Assembly: GCA_034687125.1 (NCBI GenBank)
Contig: JAQGBZ010000102.1
Coordinates: 1 to 64,000, forward strand
Reading direction: 5' to 3'
From: Neelides folsomi
Taxonomy: Eukaryota > Arthropoda > Collembola > Neelipleona > Neelidae
Length of the DNA stretch: 64,000 nt
The translations under genes and the position numbers were made by a program. This document shows, piece by piece, positions 1-13,000 of the stretch. Each line of letters starts with the position of its first letter. Position 1 is the stretch's first letter. The notes beneath the pieces were generated by a model. The model was given only the letters and a program-made list of their open reading frames with translations. It searched no databases and was not told the origin of the DNA.

Positions 1-179
1 CGGTTAGTGTCAACCTCGGTTAAGATCACCAAAATTGATGTATCCCTTGAAGTTGATCTTATCCGAGGTCCAGTGTAGTTAAATCTTTAATTCAATTACA
101 ATCATTACCTAGTATTTAAATAGCTTTACATACATTACTGTTGGTATTAGATTACAAAGATAGAATATTTAATCATCAA

Positions 180-3100
180 TTACTGAATTTCAATATAAAT
201 GAGATCTTTAAGACGATTTTGTCTCATTTCCTCGAATTTGATCAAAGCTTCTGCATAAAGTTGTTTGACCTTTTCTTTTTCAGCCTCTTGACTTGCTTGG
301 CTCATGATCATGGGAATTTCAGGTAGACTAAAGAGATCAAATATCAAATATGTTTCGTGTAACTTTTAAAAATAAAACAAAATGTTTTAATAAAGGAGAT
401 TTTTAAAATTTTGAATGGTAAATTACTGGAGATCCACTGCTGGAATTGAAGGTAAAAGTCCAGCGAGGTTTTCCTCATCGTCCTCTTCTTCGATTTCGCC
501 CCAAACTTCCTCATCTTTCTTAAAATATTTCCCAGACCAAATGTCGTTGATGTCCGGAGGAAGCAAAGTAGCAAAGTGACCGTCAAACGGTTCGTCTTTT
601 AGTCCTTGATCCGTTTCAACTATTTTTAAATTATCATTAAAAATTGACATGATTAAATATTATTTGGTAGTTTTGTATGGTAAATAAGTTGCACCAAGAT
701 TTTAGATGATATTAAATATTAAATATGATATTAAATACCGGAATGAATACTCCAATCCCCTCGATCTCTTGGTTGATGTGGAATTTTGAGAACACGGAAA
801 TTGTAAATTCCTCCAAGAACAATGAAATTTCTGAGGTTTAACTCATTTGACCTCGTTGGAGCAATAAATTCAGCCTTTTCTCTTTTTTCAATGCTTTTCT
901 CTTTATGAGCTAATTAAATATAATTTGTAACGATACAAGAAAAGACAATTTATATTGAGAAAAATTCAGAGAATCAAAATTTTAAATGAATTTCTTACAA
1001 TCATCGCCTCCCTTTTTGCCCTTTCCTTTACTTTTTTCCCCCTTTTCCCCCTTTTTCCCTTTCTGAAATATTTATTTAGATTTTAAGCATTAAAACTTTA
1101 CCTTGCATAATCTTACAATATTCACTATAAGGGTAAATTGTTATAATTGTAGATTGTACAATAGACAATATGTCTTATAAGAATGTTAATATGTTTTTAA
1201 AGTTACAAAAGTGTGCTTGAACCTTTTTCTTTCCTCTACTTGAAGATCGAATTTTACTTTTTCCTCCTTTTGAACTTCGTGATCGGCTTCTGCTGCTGCT
1301 TTTACCCGATTTACCACTCCCACTCTTCTCCTTTTTTCCTTTCTTGTCCTTGGATCTGCTGCTGTTGTCGCTTTTGCTTCCTTTACCCTTTTTCCCTTTC
1401 TTTTCCTTTGATCGGCCCTTGATATTGAAATTACCTAAATTTAAACTGGAAAATTCTAAAAGAATTATGTAAAATATAAAAATAATCTTATTAAAATAAT
1501 TAATTTGACCTTTGATTCTACACCATACTCAGAATCATCATCAGCCGTTTGGAAATCGCTGTCCTCGTCCTGACCGTTGGAAGAAGCCGATGGTTTTGAT
1601 TTTGATTTGCCCTTTGAGCTATCATCAGTGTCACTTGTGGCAGTGCCCGAAGAAGCTCCACCTTTCCCTTTCTTATCTTTACTTCCCTTTTTACTTTTCT
1701 TCTTATTTTTGCTCTTCTTCTTTTTCTTTTTACTTTTCTTCTTCAGCTCTGCTCCACTTTCAGTTTCGCCCTTTTTCTCAACTTCATTTCCATACCCCTC
1801 GGGTTGATATTCCCCATCAAATTCACTCTCAAATCCAACCCTTGACTTTTTCTTCAATTTGTCTTTCTTCTTTTTCTTCCGTTTCCCACTTTCCCTTCCT
1901 TCACCTTCGTCGTCGTCGTCGTAGCTATCGTCGTCAGTTTCAAGGTTTTTAGATTTAGACTTTGTGCCTTTTTTACCTTTCTTTTTCTTCGTTTTTCCGA
2001 CGTCTTCACCTGACATTTCACTCTCTGATTCGGAAGAATCTCCACCCGATTTCCCCTTTTTCCCTTTCTTGCTCTTTTTCCCTTTCTTTCCTTTCTTTTT
2101 CTTTTTTTTCTTTTTCTTGCTCTTTTTCTTTTTCCCTTTATGGTGGTCCTAATAAGGAAACTGAATTTTAGTAAAATACAGCTACTAATAGTATTTGTAA
2201 TATGTAATTACTAGAGTATATGGTACATATTAATGTTGTGTATTTTTTAATATATAAATAGCAAATAAAGATAAATAAATCTTTTAAATAAAGCATCAAC
2301 CAAAGTTCAATAACTTACGTCTTCGTCGCTTGAGCCATTAGAAAATTCAGGGAGAATTTCCACCGTTCGATTCTTTGAAATCAGCCAATTATCAATACCT
2401 TCAATTCCAACGAAAATTAAGTTTAAAATTACTTAAATGACAAAATTTTTTAATTTATTACAGATTCATTTTTTTGAGAAATTTGACTTTTGGTAAAAGT
2501 AGTTTACATTTTCTAAGTGGATTAATGATTCCAGGTGGGAAATAAGAATAATTGAAATCTGAATAATGGTCATAGTCCGTTTTAACAAGACGATAAATTC
2601 CAGGAGTTCTCATAAGCGACTCCGGAACTTTGAAAGTGAATCCATGAGTTTTATAAGAATGACCATTGTGATCAGGACAAGCGAAAACATTTCCCCACAA
2701 GCAATGAGAGATTTGTCGCGTTTCTTCTGCTTTCTCAAACACGCCAACTTCTGGGTCATATTCTTCGGACATGTCTGTGATCATCTTCAGAGTGGCACTG
2801 TCGATGAATTCAGCTTGCTTGCATTTAAACTCTTGATACAACTGGAGATAAAAATTAAACAATAATGCAATATCTTTTAATTATTAATTGTTTAACAATA
2901 TTATAAATTAGAAATAAATCGCGTATAATGTGAAGTTTTATAGAAATTGCAATTGAATTTTCAGGAAAGCATTTAATAAATGTAAAGGTTTTTAATTTTA
3001 CAATTCCAATATCATTTAGAGCTTCCATGTCAATATCTTCAAATGGGATTTCAAGCATATTTTTCATTTCGTATAACATCTATAATATCAATTATTTATT

Positions 3101-3902
3101 TTTATTTTAATACTAAAATTAATAATTTTAATAATACCATATGGAAAACTATATTATAGAATAATTCGAGTTAGCTTGGTCATCGACATTAAATGTGTAA
3201 TATAATAGACCATTATTAGTTCTGGAGTGTGTTGAATTAATTCTAAAAGTCCTCCGATTGTCAATTTCTCTGTCCAATAAGCCATGTATTCATTCACATC
3301 TCTCAACACGGCCACATTGGGAGTATTCCAACAAGCCGTGTAAGCTTCCCACTATCCAATTATAATCAATTAACATTAATTGTTAAATTCACTGAATTAA
3401 TAGCAAATTAAATATATTGTATCAAGATGTATGAAATTGAATGAAAACCTCTCGAAGCCTTTTTAAATGATGAAGATAAGAAGCGTAAATGCGATCGTAA
3501 GTCATAAATAATTCGGCAGAGTCTTTGAGTTGATCAAGTCTGATTGACTTTTGCCCTTCTTCGATTATCGCATTTTGTTTCGCTTCCGCCACATCTTTCG
3601 CTTTGTCTCTTTTCTCATTCTCCTTCAGCTTCTTCTTTTCGAAGAGCTAAATTTTTTATTAATTACTCCATTTAATTTTTATTTTATTAATTCAATAATT
3701 CAATTTTTATATTAGTTTAAGAGGTTTTCTATCTTTTCCGCTCTTTCAGATTCGGATAATTGAAATTACAAAAGTGTATTCTTATTTAAATTCATACTTT
3801 TTTGCTTTTGGGTTTTCCAGGTGTTTTTGATTTCCCAATCTTTTTCTTCTTTTTGCTCACTGCTGGAGATTTGGTCTTTTTCTTTGTCTTTTTTGGAGGC
3901 AT
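180..3902 (-). CDS. DNAI7: DNAI7/CASC1-like axonemal dynein-associated protein with a Lys-rich insert
   Basis: Multi-exon gene read right to left. The start is ATG 3902-3900, opening a basic MPPKKTKKKTK stretch; the first donor is at 3797. The N-terminal half (about 3480-3160) has the CASC1_N look: a charged helix, then YDRIYASYLHHLKRLRE and WEAYTACWNTPNVAVLRDV. The exon at 2458-2840 carries CLWGN and LVKTDYDHYSDF, close to the conserved 'YDhlS' of CASC1 proteins. C-terminal exons lie at about 905-740, 640-425 and 336-180; the last join (donor at 424) is in frame and adds EEMRQNRLKDLIYIEIQ before TAA 182-180. Between the two halves, about 1015-2150 encodes a very Lys/Ser/Gly-rich segment. Family proteins work in axonemal dynein assembly, so expression in ciliated or sperm cells is expected. 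One exon edge near 3160 was not settled. Confidence 0.6.
1015..2150 (-). repeat. Lys-rich low-complexity coding insert in the DNAI7-like gene
   Basis: On the minus strand this stretch encodes runs of KKK, KKGKKG, GKKGKGSK and SRSRS, broken by acidic patches (DDDSYDDDDEGEGRES). It spans at least three exons. The plus strand shows only the matching pyrimidine tracts. Such an insert is not a normal part of the CASC1 fold and is probably disordered. Confidence 0.7.
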
Positions 3903-4789
3903 CTCTTTGGAGGCTTGTTAATAAATTAAATTGGAAAGTTGGCCTCCTTGGCTGGAATTCTTCACAAATGAAGCCCAAAGAAATAAAGGAGACAAGATGT
4001 CGAATCACTTTGATAATTTTCATCTAATTTTCATCTATCTGCTTATTTTTATATAATTGAAGTAACTATAACGCATTACATTATAAAGGGAATTTTTATG
4101 AAAGTCTTCGTCCATTCAGCTCCTTTTTTATTTGAATAAATAAGCTTCATGAAATTACTATTTGCATAAAGTAAGTTTTACAATGGAGCTTGATAAACCA
4201 CAGCCATAAATAAAGTCTTTGGGTATAAATTCCTAGAGATTTGAACTCTCTATGGTTTAGAATAGAGATTGAGACTATACGTGTGTTATTTATCATAGAG
4301 ATTGGGAGAGATATGGAAAAAGTCTCATCTTGACAATGAGATAATTTCTTGACCCAGAAAGTGAAGGGACGCCAAATCACTATAAAAAACCACACGAATC
4401 TTTTCATACACCTGTGGCGACAATCACCAATTCTTTTTTACTATTTATAAAGGGGAATCCCAGCTATTTTCCATTCAATTTATTTCCTTTCTCGCTTTCT
4501 CATTTTAAGGAGTTAAACCACAAGAAGTAAAATGTGACAAATCTTCAAGTCAAATTCTCATCAAATCTTGACAATTCCTTTTGAGCTGAATGAAAGTCTC
4601 AATAAATAATATGGAAGTGGAAAGGAGATTTGAGCACTTTAATTTTTACAACATTCCTTTTTATTCTTCATTCGGAAAGATCCTTCCGTGGGAGACACAT
4701 CTTTATAAGCTCAATTGAGGCTTGCTTAATTGAAGAATCATTTGATAATCTTAACTAAATTTCTTAAATTTTTATCCTGCTTAATTATA
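3903..4789. other. Divergent intergenic region
   Basis: Lies between the DNAI7-like start (minus) and the secreted-protein start (plus). No coding exon was recognised. TATA-like strings occur at about 4447-4456 and at 4702-4709 (TTTATAAG); the second is about 80 bp before the plus-strand ATG. Confidence 0.5.
4702..4709 (+). promoter_or_regulatory. Candidate TATA box for the secreted protein gene
   Basis: TTTATAAG followed by a short 5' leader to the ATG at 4790. Position and motif fit a core promoter, but no initiator was identified with certainty. Confidence 0.3.
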
Positions 4790-6298
4790 ATGAAAAAAGT
4801 TTTATTAAACGGATTATTCCAATTATTCACATTTTCACTTGTGACAACTTACGACGTTCACGATGAGAGCCATAGTCATGAAGGTCCTCAAAGGTATTTC
4901 TTAGCAGGCCCAAGAGATTACAATTACAATCGAAGTCCATCAGAAAATCATAGGTTCTTGTCGGATAAATCGCTTTTGCACAAAGCCTTTTTCGCCAGTC
5001 CGGCAGAGTTGGTCATGGAATCATCTCCATCAATCAGCGATTCGTTTTACGTTCATCCGCCGCAAGACGCGAGTTCAATCGGATCAATGACAATTCCAGT
5101 CATTCCGTCTAAAGGGGAGAAAAACGAGAGGAAATTCTACAACCACATTTCTCGTCCCTCCAAAGCCAAAGATTTCTTTAGCCGTTACAATAAAAGAGTA
5201 AGCTCGACGACAACTGAAACGCCTGAGAAGACCGAAAATCAGCAGTTTGTGCCGATGGGATCGAGCAGCGAAGAAGCTTCGAATGAGAATTTTGAAACAC
5301 CAAAACCAGAACTGGAAACAAGCACAATTCCTATTAAAGAAGACAAAGAGAAAGATGCTTTTGTGTATGAAGGCACGATGGAAATCAAAGACATTTTGAA
5401 ATCAAAGTTAAAGGAAAATTCTACTTCGCAAAAACTTTCAGGATACATCAATGGGAAAGAATTTGAAAATAAGGGGACTTCACTTGTAATCAAAATCCCT
5501 TATAAAAATATGCAAGAATCTGTGGAAATTTTTGATCAAAAGGTATTTAATCTATTTAAAATTCAAGCTCATTTTTTAATAAATTGGAATATTGTCAATT
5601 AAAATAGTAATATTTATTAATTATATATAATTTTATAATTAATCTTAATTTATTATAATACAATACAAAATATGCAATATGATTTATTTTAGACTGAAGA
5701 ATATAGCAAACAAAACGTATTCCAACTCCCATTAATTCCACAAAACTCCCCAAATCTCAAAGTCGATGAGAAGGGAGAAATCGCTAAAAAAGATGAAGCT
5801 GCAATCATTGAAATCCTCACTGGGCCGGACAATCTCAAAGATGATCCCGAGTCCGATCCAAAATTCTGGGAAAGTCTTTACAGGGAATATCTCTTAGAAC
5901 AACAAAAGATCTCAGCGAGCAAAAAGAAGCCCCAAAGAGTCGGAACGCTCGCAAGTGGTAAAGGACCAATGAGAGTTAAAATCCACATATTCAAAGGGGA
6001 CGGTTCAGAGGAAGATGTAAGCATTGAAGGAGATGCGCTGCAGTCAAAGAAGACGGAGCTGCGGGTAAAAACAACAACAACGGTTAAACCCGCAGTTAAA
6101 AAATTTGAGAGGAAACCCTCCAAGCGGGTCTTTTCTCCTGTGATTCCATCACCGAAGAGAGTGGAAACCTCGAGAGAATCGATAGAAGAAGAAGATGGAA
6201 ACAACGAGCGGTATATGCAATCCAATGAACCTCGACATAATATCTACGATTACCATAATCAAAATTATGAAGATTATCAACGAGGGTCAGGATGGTGA
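4790..6298 (+). CDS. Secreted charged protein of unknown function
   Basis: Two exons, 4790-5542 and 5693-6298, joined in phase 0 (donor AAG|GTATTT, acceptor TTTTAG|ACT), give 452 aa. The start is the first ATG; the frame is open upstream to a TTG at 4730, which is not a start. The first ~20 residues (MKKVLLNGLFQLFTFSLVTT) are a good signal peptide. The mature protein is hydrophilic and rich in Ser, Glu, Lys and Pro, with short Thr runs and several basic sites (RKPSKRVF). The end is Tyr/Asn/Gln-rich (HNIYDYHNQNYEDYQRG). It has no Cys-rich pattern or recognised domain. It may be an extracellular-matrix or cuticle-associated protein, but that is inference. No homologue was recognised. Confidence 0.65.
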
Positions 6299-7066
6299 AA
6301 GGTCAAAATTCAACAAAAATACAAAAATGTTTCAGATATTAAATATCCCTATTTTAATTTTGATGTTGATTATAATTAATTTGTTAATTTCCAGTCAAAT
6401 AATGTTTTTTGTTACATTTTATGAATATTTTACTAGATTTTAAAAGCTACAATGAATTTCTTTTATTCATCTCACATTCAAAGGGCATTCCATTAATGCC
6501 GCATTGCCTTTTAATATAACTTTTGAATGCTTTACAATCTATGAATAAATCAGAGAATTGTACAATATCCGGACATTACATAACTATTTTACCCGCATGA
6601 ATCCATCATAATACCCGGGAAAGAATTTCAGTAGCGTTGTGTTATAGGCGAAATATTTCTTTATCACAATTAACATTAATTTCCTATCTGGAACTAAACA
6701 TGAAACTAAGACCCGCGTCATAGATGCGAAATCCTTTCGAATCCCTCCTATTATATTTCTATTCAATTTTCAATTTCATTCTCAAACTCAACAATTACGC
6801 TTAATTTCATTTTCACGCTTATAAATAATTGTAACAATTACATTTATTTACATTATAATTGTTAATTAGGATATTTATTTTGCTCAATTTTAATTTTTAA
6901 AGCAAGTTCATTCCATTTGTCAAGATGTGATATTGTGCTCAAGTTCTGTTGTATTCTTTTTGTTCGGTAAATTTTTTGACCGCCGATCGATAATGACTTT
7001 AACTTTACTTTTGATTTACTTTAATGACCTTTGATATTAAAAAGCTATTGAGTGGCGAATGTTATC
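6299..7066. other. Intergenic, nothing recognised
   Basis: AT-rich; no supported gene. It probably holds the 3' end of the secreted protein gene and the promoter of the CEP350-like gene. Confidence 0.4.
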
Positions 7067-10000
7067 ATGAGTCTCCGTCCATTGGTTCATTCGTCCTCGT
7101 CTGGGGAAGAGAAAAGGTCCGGGGCAGTAAACGAGAAAGTGGCAAAAGTACCTTTTAGTAAAACGAGAATTGTTCCTCAATCTGTTCCTGGTATGTTCAA
7201 AATTATATTTCTAAACTTTAAAGTTGTATGTTTAAATGTCTGTTATAATTTTGATTATAAAGAGATAAACGGAATTCATAAGTTGATCATTATTTTTTAA
7301 TCAAGGCTCAGGAGATTTTGTGACTATTGAAAGTGGAGCGAAATCTAAAGATGGGAACAAACTTGTTAATTTTACTTTTAACGATCTCAAAGGCGATTTT
7401 CGAGGGCGAGGGCGAGAAAGTGGAAATGTTATTCTAGCAAGGGGCATTAAAATGGAAAGAGTGCTATGGGTAAGCTTCTAATTATTTTATTAATGTTAAC
7501 TTATTCTGTATACAAAATGTAATAAAAAATAATGTTTTTATTTTCAATCATTAAACAGATTTTATTGTTTTTTGTCTTTGACATATTATTTTAATTGTAA
7601 TGTTTATCATATAATAGATGAGTCCTGATGAGGTAGTAAATTCAGAAATTACTAAAAAGAAAAGAGCTTCTTCTGTCGAAACAAAACTTCGTCATGATAA
7701 AAGAATGAAAACTCAAATTCCATCAGAAACGAAACAACGTGAGAAAGCTTCCCGAACAGAATCAATCAATACTGGTTTTGTATTCAATGCTAATGCTAAC
7801 TTCAACAATACAACACCTCCGAGGACGGATTTCCGAAAGAAAAAATCGGAAGGAATCCTGTTGCCGAAGAGAGCAGAGTCAACAACGCGAAATAAAATGG
7901 AAATGATAGAAATCAATGCAAATGAAACTCATAAGGCTGACAACGTATCAAGCAATAACAAGGTTACACCTACTGAAGAAATTCCTATTCTGACAATGCA
8001 AACAGCACCAATTGAAGGATCAACAGAAACGGGGCCAATTCAATCCACGTCAATTCCAGCGAACAATTTAATTTCGAATCACCAGCAGAAATCTCAGTTG
8101 ACAGAAATTACGCTTAATGAATTTCCCAAAACTTCGACTGCCCCCAAAGTGGAAAATGAGAAGCCAGTGAAAGTATATAAATCCTCCTTTACAAAATTCA
8201 TCGATCCGAAATTAATTGTAGAGGCTGAAGCTAAAAAGCGACAAGAGGAAGAACAACAAAGAAAGACTCAAAGAACTCATCCAGGCCCAGAAATTAAAAC
8301 TTACATTGAAAATCAAAGGAACTTAAGACGACTTCGCGAACTTCAGGAACTCGAAGAAAAGAAAGCCAAATTGGAATCACGTCGGATTCAATTGGCCGAT
8401 TTACACAAAAAATGTCAAATTCTTGCTGGGAAGAAACCAAAGCCATTGCCGAATTCGCTTCATCCAAAAGTGCGAAGTGGATTAATCGGAGTAAAAGAGA
8501 AAAAATTTTATGCGTCCGTTCCTGCTTTGAGCCCAAGTAAAAATTCCAAGTCCTCAAAAAGTACTGAGAGCTTGACGTCCAAATTGTTAAAAGATTTTGA
8601 GAATATCGTCCACAAGCAATGTATGGGGATCCTTCAAGGGAAGTCAGATAGGGAAATACTCACCAAATCTACACCTGATGTTTCAAGCAAAAAAGAAGAT
8701 GTGAAGGAGAAATACATCAAGAAACAATTGAGAAGGAATTTGGCTGCTTCTAAAATTCAGGTGAATTATTTAGTTCATTCGTAAAAGTAACACCTGGGCC
8801 AATCCACGCAGAAGGTAAAATCGAGATATTGAAAAATCCTTGAGGTTCTCTCAATACGCTCCAAAGTCCTATACTTGTAACACGTAATTTTTGTTTTTAG
8901 CCATACGCTAAAAACGTTCAACGATCCAAGTCACTTTCAAATATGCATTATGTACAACTTTGTAGTTGGAGTATATTTGATACTAATATACCACTTGGAT
9001 CGTTGAACGTATTTAGCGCATGGCTAAAAACAAAAATCACGTGTTACAAGTATAGGACTTTGGGGCGATTTAAGAGAACTTCAAGGGTTTTTCAATATCC
9101 CGATTTTACCTTCTGCGTGGATTGGTCCACCTATTAAACTTTCATATCTAAAATTTAAACATATTTAACATTTTAATTTAATTTCAGGCGGCTTTTCGCG
9201 GATTCAAAGTCCGTCGACTTTTAAAAGAAGCAAACGTCATTCCTTTTAAACCTCGATTTCCCATTCACTCAAATCCTCCAATTCCTCAATTTTCAAATGA
9301 AAATTTAAAAATCAGAGATACAAAATCAAGAGAAATGAATCAAAATCACGAATTCAAAAAACCCCAACTCATTAGAAAATCTCCTTCCGCTCCATCAAGA
9401 ACAAGAGAATTCACAGAACGGAAAACTTCTAATAATTCATTCGGTAGATTCTACACCGAAGATGTTTTCCCAACAATGAAATCCCCTCCACAACCGTTAT
9501 TTCTACCCGAACCTCCCCAAAAGAATTTAAATTTCTCATCCGTCTTGAAAGAGAAATTAAAGATTTTAAAAAATGAAGCAGAGCGAATTTCGGAAATGCG
9601 AAAAGCTGCTGAAGCTTCCAACTACGCGGCCAAACTTCGAGCCTTAACATCCGAAGTTAGTTCTGGACCTTCTGGACCATCAGGAACAAAATCTTATCAT
9701 AGTCAAACCATCAGCTCAATTCCTGGATCCAAGAACAAAACGGTTTTAACAGATTCTGGCTCCGAGTCCGACTCTACCGTCACAGATGATTATATCGGTC
9801 CATGCAACAACCGATCTTCAATTTCTTCCACCATCCCTTCAGACTCAACAACTGAATCAACCACCAACGGAACTTTGGAAGAATCTAGTAGAACTAAAAG
9901 ACGTCATTCTGGTTCTTACATTCCAATGAGGGCTCTTCCGAATGAAGCCTTAAAACTTCATTACCAAGCTGGGAAAGAACGGGGAGATATTTTGCAAAAA

Positions 10001-13000
10001 GCCTTGATGGCTTCTCAGAATATCACAAGAGTGAAGGAACTCGATCGACTCAAAAGGGAACAGAAAGAAGAGAACTGGAGGGAAAGGGCCGAAAATCGTA
10101 TGAGAGAGTCAAGTGTCAAAGATGCTTTGGATGCAAAAACTGAATCTCCAGCTTTGTTAAAGGAGCTTATCAATTGTCAGAAAGAAGCTGTGGAGGCGAC
10201 AGCGCAGTTGGCTAGATGGATGAATGAACTGAGAAATGCACAGTTTCAAAATATTCCTCAACGGATTGATGGAAGTGGTGAAGGGAAAGCTGAAGCTTTG
10301 GGTGGAATGGCAGCCATAGTCTTTGCAGCAGTCGAAGAAGCCAAGAAAGTGAACCAAGTGAGAAAGAAAATTGTGATTAAAAATGACGCTCAAGTTCAAG
10401 TTCATTCGCAAAGCTTATCGTTGGGCGAGTCAAACATTGAAATTAAAGGAAGAAAAAGCGAAAGCAAAGGAAGGAAAAACGAAAGGAAAGAAGAGAATGA
10501 AAGAAAGGGAGAAAATGTCAGAAAGGATTTATCTGTTGTGAAAGATCCAAATGTTAAAAAAATTCTTGAACGTTTCACTGGACGAGATTCAAGTGCAGAG
10601 GAGAGCGATCGGATAATTTCCCCTAAAAAGTATCAAATGGCGACAAGAATTGAAAAAGTCAATGAGGAGATTCAGACGAACCCTCAGCAGATTACAGAAA
10701 AAGATATGGAGGAAGAAGAAGACAGAAGTGAAGTTTCTCAAATCCATACACAAATTCATTCGGTGGTTCCTTCGAGAGAAATCGAATGTTTTGAATCCGA
10801 CGGCTCTTCTATTGATTTCGATTTTGATGATGATGGGAATGCCACAATGGTGAGGAAAGATCTGACTCATTGTCAGACTCAATCATTTCCTCAATCAATC
10901 GTCAAGCCGTTGGATTTGAAAGATGACGAAGAAATTGCCCAGATTTTAATTTCGAAAATCGCAGCAATTCAGGATTCAACCTTCGAGAGCGATGATTCGT
11001 TTTGGAACGACGTTGACATGAATTTCGGACAAATTGAAAAAATCGGAGGTGGACAAACTGGAGATTTAATGGAATCTGAAAAAGAAAGAAATGAACTGAA
11101 ATTGAGCGAAACTAAAAAATTAAAAATCGAAGATGAAGCCCAAATCTCACTACATGAAGAGCAAAACACTGACTCTGAAGTTTCTGAAGATGAGGCTGAA
11201 CATTCAGAAAGACAAATTATCGATGCGAACAAGCTATTAATTGATAAATCTTTCGAGTTGACTGGGGATGAGGATGAAATGGAACCCGAGCTCAGAGTTT
11301 TGGTCGAACCCTCTCCGAATAAATTCGACCTTACGAGTATTGACTTTTTGAAGAGGAACGATGCTTTCGCTTTCCGTCCATCCACTCCAACGCCGACACA
11401 TGCTGAAGACGTCCAAGAACAGCTAGAAGACATTTTCCAAACTTCATTCGACCGTTCCAATATTGGAGTCAAAACCAAGGAGGAAATCAATGAATCCATT
11501 CTCAATCCAATCTTCGACAAAGGATTAGAAAAGGCCGATTTATCTCTTTCTTTTGATTTTGACGACAGTTTTTTGAACGACTATGAGGAAGAAAATATTC
11601 CAGCAATTGTAGATCAATTAGAAGAAGAAGTTCTAAAAGTTCAATTTGCTCAAGAAAGTACGGAAGAAGTTCAAATGAAGCAAACGGAAGAAATGAATAA
11701 AATTCTGAAAATTGGGATGATGGAAGTTGAGGAAATGATCGATGAAGCTATTCAAGTTTTAGATGGAAAGAAAACTCACGAGAAATATAAAGACATTTTA
11801 GCAGAAAAAACTTTGGACGAGAACGAGTTGAATGAAAAACAAGAGAAGAAAAAGAATAAAGAAGAAAAGGATAATAATGATGAGGAAAGTGAAACGAAAG
11901 GAGAAAAGGAAATGGAAGAAAATAATAAAAGTGAATTGCCTGTTGTAAAAGATCCAAATATTAAAAATATTTTTGATCAATTTACTGGATTGGATTCGAG
12001 CGAAGAACCCAACGATCAAATTAATTTACCAAAAGATCTCCCAATAACCACAAGAATAGAAAATGTCAATCAGGTGATTGAAATGAATCAACAACCCATG
12101 ACAGAAAAAGATTTAGATGCAGATGAGGAAGATCGAAGTGATATTTCTCAAATCCACGTCCAAATTCATTCGAAATCGGAAACTAAAAAATTAAAATTCG
12201 AAGATGAAATCTCACAAGAAGAAGAGCAAGCAACCATAACAGATGAAGAAGAAGAGGAGGAACATTCCTATAAACAAATCACTGACACAAGCATGCCAAG
12301 CATGATTGACGAATCAATCGACTTGACTGGAGGAGAAGAAGAGCCCGAACTTCACAATTTGGTCGGATCCCCTCCGAGTAAATTCGACCTTGCGAGTTTC
12401 GACTTTTTGAAACTTAACGACGCTTTCGCTTTCCGTCCCTCCACCCCAACACCAACTTACATTGAAGACGTTCAAGAGGAGCTTGATGACATTTTCCAAA
12501 CAGCCTTTGATCCTTCCAAAATCACAGTTAAAACAAAGGAGGAAATCAAAGAATCAATTCTCAATCCAATCATCAATAAAGGAGCGGAAAAAATCGAAGG
12601 ATTGGCTTCTTTTGATTTTGATGGAAGTTTTTTGGATAAAGATGGGCGTGAGAATATTCAAGCAATTGTGGATCTATTGGAGGAAGAAGATCAAATTGAA
12701 ATTACGAAAGAAGTGGAAATTCCAAAGGTTCAATTTGCTCAAGAAAGAACAGAAGAAATTTCAATGAAGCTAATCGAAGAATTGGATGAAATTCGTAAAA
12801 TTGGGGTGACCGAAGTTGAGGAAGTGATTGACGAAGCAATTCAAGTATTGGATGGAAAGAAAACTCATGAGAAATACAAGGAAGTTTTAGCTGAAAGAAC
12901 ATTGGAGTTGGACGAGAACGAATTGAATGAAAAACAAGAGAAGGAAAAGAATATTGACGATTTGAGCGAGAGACTTCTCACAAGAATTTTGAAACTTGTT

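Noticed and set aside
4730-4789. Extended N-terminus of the secreted protein starting at 4730
   Set aside because: The codon at 4730 is TTG, not ATG; the first ATG (4790) directly opens a good signal peptide.
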